Positions 62,101 through 64,000 of a DNA stretch of 64,000 nt are shown here, piece after piece (the first letter of the stretch is position 1; every line of letters begins with the position of its first letter). The DNA is from Gerris lacustris (Eukaryota; Arthropoda; Insecta; Hemiptera; Gerridae). Under the pieces are notes generated by a model, which saw only the letters and a program-made list of their open reading frames with translations, was not told the origin of the DNA and did no database searches. The translations under genes were made by a program, and so were the position numbers. The DNA lies in assembly GCA_951217055.1 (NCBI GenBank), contig OX578284.1, positions 17,535,187 to 17,599,186 of the forward strand, given 5' to 3'.

Positions 62101-62806
62101 TGCTTCTAAAGCTCACCCAGAAGAGGCAGTTGTGCCTGCAAAGAAGACGCGTGGTGCTAAGCATGCATCTGAACCTGAAGAGGATGTTGGTGCTGCAAAG
62201 AAGACTCGTGGTGCTAAGCATGCATCTGAACCTGAAGAGGATGTTAGGCCTGCAAAGAAGACTCGTGGTGCTAAGCATGCACCTGAACCTGAAGAGGATG
62301 TTGGGCCTGCAAAGAAGACCCTTGGTGCTAAAAATGTTGTAGCTGAAACTGAAGAGACGTCTATGCCTGTTAAGAATACTCGAAGTGGTAAGTCCACTAC
62401 TGTTCAAATAGAAGGGACAAGTAAGCCTGAAAAGATTACTAGAGGTGCCAAAAAGGTTGCAACAAAATCTGAAGAAGCTGTCATACCTGCCAAAAAAACA
62501 CGAGGAGGTAAGAATGTTTCTACTCAACTGGAAGAGACTAGTAAGCCTGAAAATAAAACTCGTGGTGCTAGGAAAGTAGCTGAACAAGAAACAGTGATTC
62601 CAGTAAGAAAAACCAGAGCCTGTAAAAATGTTTCTACAGATCAAGACACAGTGGTACCTGCAAAGAAAACACGAGGCAATAATAATGCATCCACACAACA
62701 GGAAGAGACAAATAAACCTGAAAAGAAGACTCGAAATGCTAAGAAAGTAGCAGCTGAACCTGAAGGGACAAGTAAACCTGTAAAGACTCGAGGTCTCAGA
62801 ATATAG
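46763..62806 (+). CDS. Giant Ki-67/RepoMan-like repeat protein (five or six coding exons)
   Basis: Segments 46763-53183, 53315-53475, 55839-56010, 58699-59044 and 59221-62806 splice in frame into about 3,561 residues; an optional 15- or 21-nt microexon at 58306 also keeps frame. Seen in order: a Ser/Lys/Thr/Pro-rich region with four roughly 50-residue modules, each heading an array of S-T-P-x-K repeats; a motif D-V-S-G-I-G-E-L-M-A-T-P; an RVxF-type motif KNVSF and a SILK motif 28 residues later; seven 25-residue units with G-[VI]-R-x-[MI]-F-x-[TS]-P; and a basic KKTRGAK repeat tail. In vertebrate Ki-67 the order is PP1-docking RVSF, then Ki-67 repeats with a similar G-x-x-E-[LM]-F-[KQ]-T-P core, then a basic chromatin-binding tail. 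I infer a mitotic chromosome-surface scaffold that recruits PP1 and is a CDK1 substrate. No FHA domain is visible. Alternatives are another KP-rich nuclear scaffold or a Nopp140-like protein. Confidence 0.7.
48635..51525 (+). repeat. Four-fold coding super-repeat (module plus KTP array)
   Basis: A module of about 50 residues beginning K-T-P, with KSVQKLSAxKQxQLIRSKSAEK and a final LFPN, starts near 48635, 49061, 49917 and 51359. Modules 2 to 4 are close to each other; module 1 is diverged. Each is followed by an array of 13- to about 40-residue Lys/Thr/Pro repeats, and the spacing grows from 426 to 856 to 1,442 nt. This suggests duplication of whole blocks followed by unequal growth of the arrays. 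Confidence 0.85.
48814..49545 (+). repeat. 39-bp coding minisatellite, two arrays
   Basis: Units of 39 bp encoding 13 residues (T-K-S-T-P-G-K-S-I-E-T-P-K type) occur about five times at 48814-49010 and again about five times at 49350-49545, with different consensus in each array. Copies inside one array are nearly identical, a sign of recent local expansion. T-P-G-K in each unit fits the CDK consensus. Confidence 0.85.
51584..52366 (+). repeat. 87-bp coding minisatellite, nine copies
   Basis: The string TCTGGGTCA recurs exactly every 87 bases from 51584 to 52280. Each unit encodes 29 residues including S-G-S-A-K-K-S-V-A-T-P-R-S-K, V-E-T-P-K-S-K and S-T-P-A-K. Most units differ at only a few bases, so the array was homogenised recently. 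It produces a 250-codon mirror frame on the minus strand with no independent support. Copy number is likely polymorphic. Confidence 0.93.
53315..53475 (+). CDS. Ki-67-like coding exon 2
   Basis: Acceptor TTTAATTTTTAG, donor CAG|GTAAAT. It enters in phase 1 (completing GAT, Asp) and leaves in phase 0. It encodes 53 full codons beginning KNKVAALMKCHGVKQNLS, rich in Ser and Lys but without the upstream repeats. The most conserved-looking part is the short predicted helix KVAALMKCHGVKQ. Confidence 0.82.
53583..54668. mobile_element. TIR element with GGTTTGTTCCAACAG ends
   Basis: A perfect 15-bp inverted pair flanked by TA on each side (53581-53582 and 54669-54670). Subterminal ACGGTTCTGG and GTTCCAACAG words recur. 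1,086 bp, non-coding; TA targets are compatible with Tc1-mariner-type elements. Confidence 0.75.
54857..55525 (+). repeat. Dispersed repeat family copy D
   Basis: CCGAAGGTAACGGAAGC, then GACAGAAATCCGTTTCAGAC, then CATAGTTGGTCCAATATAAG, and finally GAAGCTATGTGCCACACC near 55499. The longest copy, and the best guide to the family. Confidence 0.65.
55839..56010 (+). CDS. Ki-67-like coding exon 3 (GELMATP motif)
   Basis: Acceptor GCTTTTTCAG, donor GAAG|GTATTA; phase 0 in, phase 1 out. It encodes VIEMHSYDLSSPLPKSPSK, then D-V-S-G-I-G-E-L-M-A-T-P and RRISLSGE. The DxSGIxELMxTP string resembles the core of Ki-67 repeats and the 25-residue units of the last exon, and appears to be a single dispersed unit. 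Confidence 0.8.
56333..56848 (-). mobile_element. Composite SINE insertion
   Basis: Two minus-strand pieces of the 31085 SINE family (56333-56640 and 56685-56770), with the TTGGTAGTATTCATACTA unit. Flanked by a direct repeat TGAATTTTTAATTT (near 56319 and 56848), consistent with a target duplication. Confidence 0.65.
56862..57072. repeat. Inverted repeat around CATCATCAGTGCCAGT
   Basis: The left part CCATCATCAGTGCCAGTAAA is mirrored by ACTGGCATTGATGATG, and GGAGTCACATAAGA by TCTTATGTGGCTCC. With CCACAAAATGAA (56310) and TTGTTTTGTGG (57076) outside, it may be one element into which the SINE inserted. Confidence 0.55.
57202..57287. repeat. Short tandem duplication, about 42 bp
   Basis: AAAAACACAATAGCTAATTA then AGGC[CT]AGTTCCAACC occurs twice head to tail. 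Confidence 0.85.
58306..58326 (+). CDS. Possible microexon of the Ki-67-like gene
   Basis: ATATAATTTCAG precedes 58306. Two donors, GTGCTA after 58320 and GTGAGG after 58326, give exons of 15 or 21 nt; both keep the phase-1 frame between exons 3 and 4 and would add DLNAA or DLNAAGA. Skipping also keeps the frame. It may be an alternative exon or a chance match. Confidence 0.35.
58699..59044 (+). CDS. Ki-67-like coding exon 4 (PP1-docking motifs)
   Basis: Acceptor GTTTTGTTTTTAG, donor ATCAA|GTAAGT; phase 1 in, phase 2 out. It encodes a basic segment (PRRSRRLSRFKTVIKKTPAK), then K-N-V-S-F at 58902-58916 and K-S-I-L-K, with SILK at 59001-59012. RVxF and SILK are the two best known PP1 catalytic-subunit docking motifs and are separated here by 28 residues. 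TP sites flank both. The open frame upstream to 58599 is intron. Confidence 0.85.
58902..59012 (+). other. PP1-docking motif pair: RVxF (KNVSF) and SILK
   Basis: KNVSF (58902-58916) fits [KR]-x-V-x-F, followed by R-P-S-L-E-K-T-P-P, a layout like the RVSF-to-TP stretch of Ki-67 and RepoMan. SILK (59001-59012) fits [GS]-I-L-[KR]. Both sit in a basic, TP-containing, probably disordered region. Such pairs anchor PP1; a phosphorylatable Ser inside RVxF often acts as a mitotic switch in known examples. Confidence 0.6.
59221..62806 (+). CDS. Ki-67-like last coding exon
   Basis: Acceptor TATTTTGTTTTCCAG at 59220; C completes AAC, giving the junction LTPLKI-NNVERTPLGF. It encodes 1,195 residues: an SP/TP-rich part, seven 25-residue GxRxxFKTP units (59933-60457), two degenerate relatives (IRDLF near 60472 and ARKLF near 60630), a spacer, then KKTRGAK-type repeats to the stop TAG at 62804-62806. 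Codon use and composition match exon 1. A decayed extra repeat lies beyond the stop. Confidence 0.9.
59933..60457 (+). repeat. 75-bp coding repeat, seven units (Ki-67-repeat-like)
   Basis: Units start at 59933, 60008, 60083, 60158, 60233, 60308 and 60383. Consensus D-Y-[TS]-[ND]-V-[KR]-G-[VI]-R-K-M-F-K-T-P-N-V-K-E-T, then SSPIP. The core G-[VI]-R-[KE]-[MI]-F-[KRE]-[TS]-P resembles the start of the vertebrate Ki-67 (K167R) repeat. A partial eighth unit (NYSGIRDLF) follows at 60458. Confidence 0.88.
61020..62803 (+). repeat. KTRG basic coding repeats at the C-terminus
   Basis: About 35 half-units, each centred on [KR]-[KN]-[TI]-R-[GS]-[AG]-K, separated by acidic linkers such as AEPEEA or AHSQEA and a V-[MV]-P step. 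Pairs of half-units form dimers of about 43 residues in the middle of the array. The pattern is alternating basic clusters and acidic linkers. It lacks the RGRP core of an AT-hook, but a DNA- or nucleosome-binding tail is plausible by analogy with the basic end of Ki-67. Confidence 0.8.
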
Positions 62807-62828
62807 TTAACTCTTACGTTAACAATCA

Positions 62829-62935
62829 TGCTTGTGAGAAAGCATGAGGCAATAGCAATGTGCTTGTTAGGAAAGGGACGAGTGAACCTGAAAAAGTTGC
62901 TATCAATGTGATAAGACCTGAGGGAAAACAAATCT
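62829..62935 (+). pseudogene. Decayed KTRG repeat beyond the stop codon
   Basis: About 25 nt after the TAG, AAAGCATGAGGCAATAGCAA matches the last in-frame repeats (AAAACACGAGGCAATAATAA) and is followed by a GAACCTGAAAAA match, but out of frame and with TGA codons. The array once extended further, or a repeat copy was placed here and never translated. Confidence 0.55.
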
Positions 62936-64000
62936 AATCAGCTGTAATTGCTAAATGATATAACTAAAACAGCATTTATTTACGAAGAGTTCAAAATAAT
63001 TAGATTAGTTTTTAATTGTTACTTAGCGTACAAAGCAAAATAAGTTTGTGTTTAAGTGTATTTAAAAAAAACCTAGGGACTCAACGACAGTTTAAATATT
63101 TTTAGAGATATAATTTTTGTAAAATAGAAACTAAGATTAGAGGAAGAAATAATATATTTAGAAATAAAATAGATAGAATTATGTCACCCTAATATGTAAA
63201 AAAAAAAAGTAATAGTTATTTTATTACTTTCAAAAGGGAAAAGAATTATAGAATGTGTCACAATTTATTTCAATATAGAAAAACAATTAAATAAAGACAG
63301 TAGAATATCGAATGTTAGAAATTGTAAGAAGAAAAACTTTTTTTGAAATATTAAGGACTTATCTTTTTAAAGTTCTGTACCGTTTGGAAATAATGAAAAA
63401 AAAGTGATAATTGTGGAAATATCTTAAATGTAATCATTGACAAAAGAATATTTGTAAAATAAAAGAAGAATATATTTAAATATATGTTGCTTCTGATGTA
63501 CCTGATTATAACTAAGTATAATTTTTAGCTTACATTTTTTTTTTTAACTGCTGTTTTGGTAACTGCAATTTAATATAGTTAAGTTTTAATTTAGGGAAGA
63601 AAATGTTTTAGAGCATGAACTTGAGGAACGGCATTATGCAGTCTTTTACTCTTATATGAATTGTATCAAAGATTACCTTTGTATCAAGAAACGCAGAAGA
63701 CATTATAGGTAGGATAAGAAAAGATTAACAGCTCTGTAGAATATTGACACATTTTCATACTTGAATATGTGTTTTTTCCCCTATAAATGTGTTTTCTTTT
63801 AACTTTCACATTTAGAAATTTATTAATCATAATAGCTATGCTTTAATCTCTTGAGGAAAGCATATAAATGATTTTGAACATATCTTAAACATGCATATCG
63901 CTGAAATTCAAAAAAGTTTTTGAGTGAGGAGAAAAGTGCATGATTACTTGTTTACTTTTGCATACCTTTAACTGTGAGGATTACACGAGGAACAACAATA
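62936..64000. other. 3' flank of the Ki-67-like gene
   Basis: AT-rich 3' UTR-like sequence to about 63480, then intergenic DNA. No further gene recognised. Confidence 0.5.
63163..63463 (+). terminator. Polyadenylation signals of the Ki-67-like gene
   Basis: Canonical AATAAA at 63163-63168, 63290-63295 and 63458-63463, 0.36 to 0.65 kb after the stop, in AT-rich 3' UTR-like sequence. The site actually used cannot be decided from sequence alone. Confidence 0.5.

Noticed and set aside
61020..62803. AT-hook array
   Set aside because: Repeats read KTRGAK or KTRSGK and lack the RGRP core required for AT-hooks.
1..64000. LTR retrotransposons or an endogenous virus
   Set aside because: No paired long direct terminal repeats with TG...CA ends and no gag, protease, reverse transcriptase or integrase motifs in any frame I could read.

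Overview
The window reads as animal nuclear DNA, most likely from an insect. It is strongly AT-rich and has large introns with GT-AG borders. It is densely packed with non-autonomous DNA transposons, hairpin MITEs and tRNA-derived SINEs. There is no bacterial-style gene packing, and no intact transposase or LTR element. The insect call is an inference from the acyl-CoA-binding protein and the repeat types; I could not resolve the order.

Two protein genes are supported, both on the plus strand. (1) A complete three-exon acyl-CoA-binding protein gene (12629-33960) encodes 87 residues. Its introns are about 13.1 kb and 8.0 kb, so 264 coding bases are spread over 21 kb. (2) A giant low-complexity gene (46763-62806, with probable untranslated exons from 45729) has at least five coding exons that splice in frame into about 3,560 residues. 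It carries dense [ST]-P-x-[KR] repeats, an RVxF-type motif (KNVSF) followed 28 residues later by a SILK motif, a seven-unit 25-residue array built on G-[VI]-R-x-[MI]-F-x-[TS]-P, and a long basic KTRG-repeat tail. Together these point to a Ki-67/RepoMan-like, PP1-docking mitotic chromosome protein. This is the most interesting object in the window. The homology is inferred from motifs and order, and I saw no FHA domain.

Layout: 1-12.4 kb is repeat-rich intergenic DNA. It includes a 29-30 bp minisatellite at 2.1-2.7 kb and a three-level nest of transposons at 8.5-10.3 kb. 12.6-34.0 kb is the ACBP gene, whose introns hold a 2.9 kb hAT-like element, several hairpin MITEs and SINE clusters. 34-45.7 kb is intergenic. 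It holds a duplicated dispersed repeat interrupted by a 1.1 kb TIR element, a pogo-like MITE, a four-unit hairpin tandem, and a 1.2 kb hAT-like element inside an 83-bp tandem array. 45.7-62.8 kb is the Ki-67-like gene. 62.8-64 kb is its 3' flank with several AATAAA signals.

The two genes show no functional link: one is a cytosolic lipid carrier, the other a probable mitotic chromosome-surface scaffold. Many of the boundaries of mobile elements below rest on target-site duplications and terminal inverted repeats read directly from the sequence.
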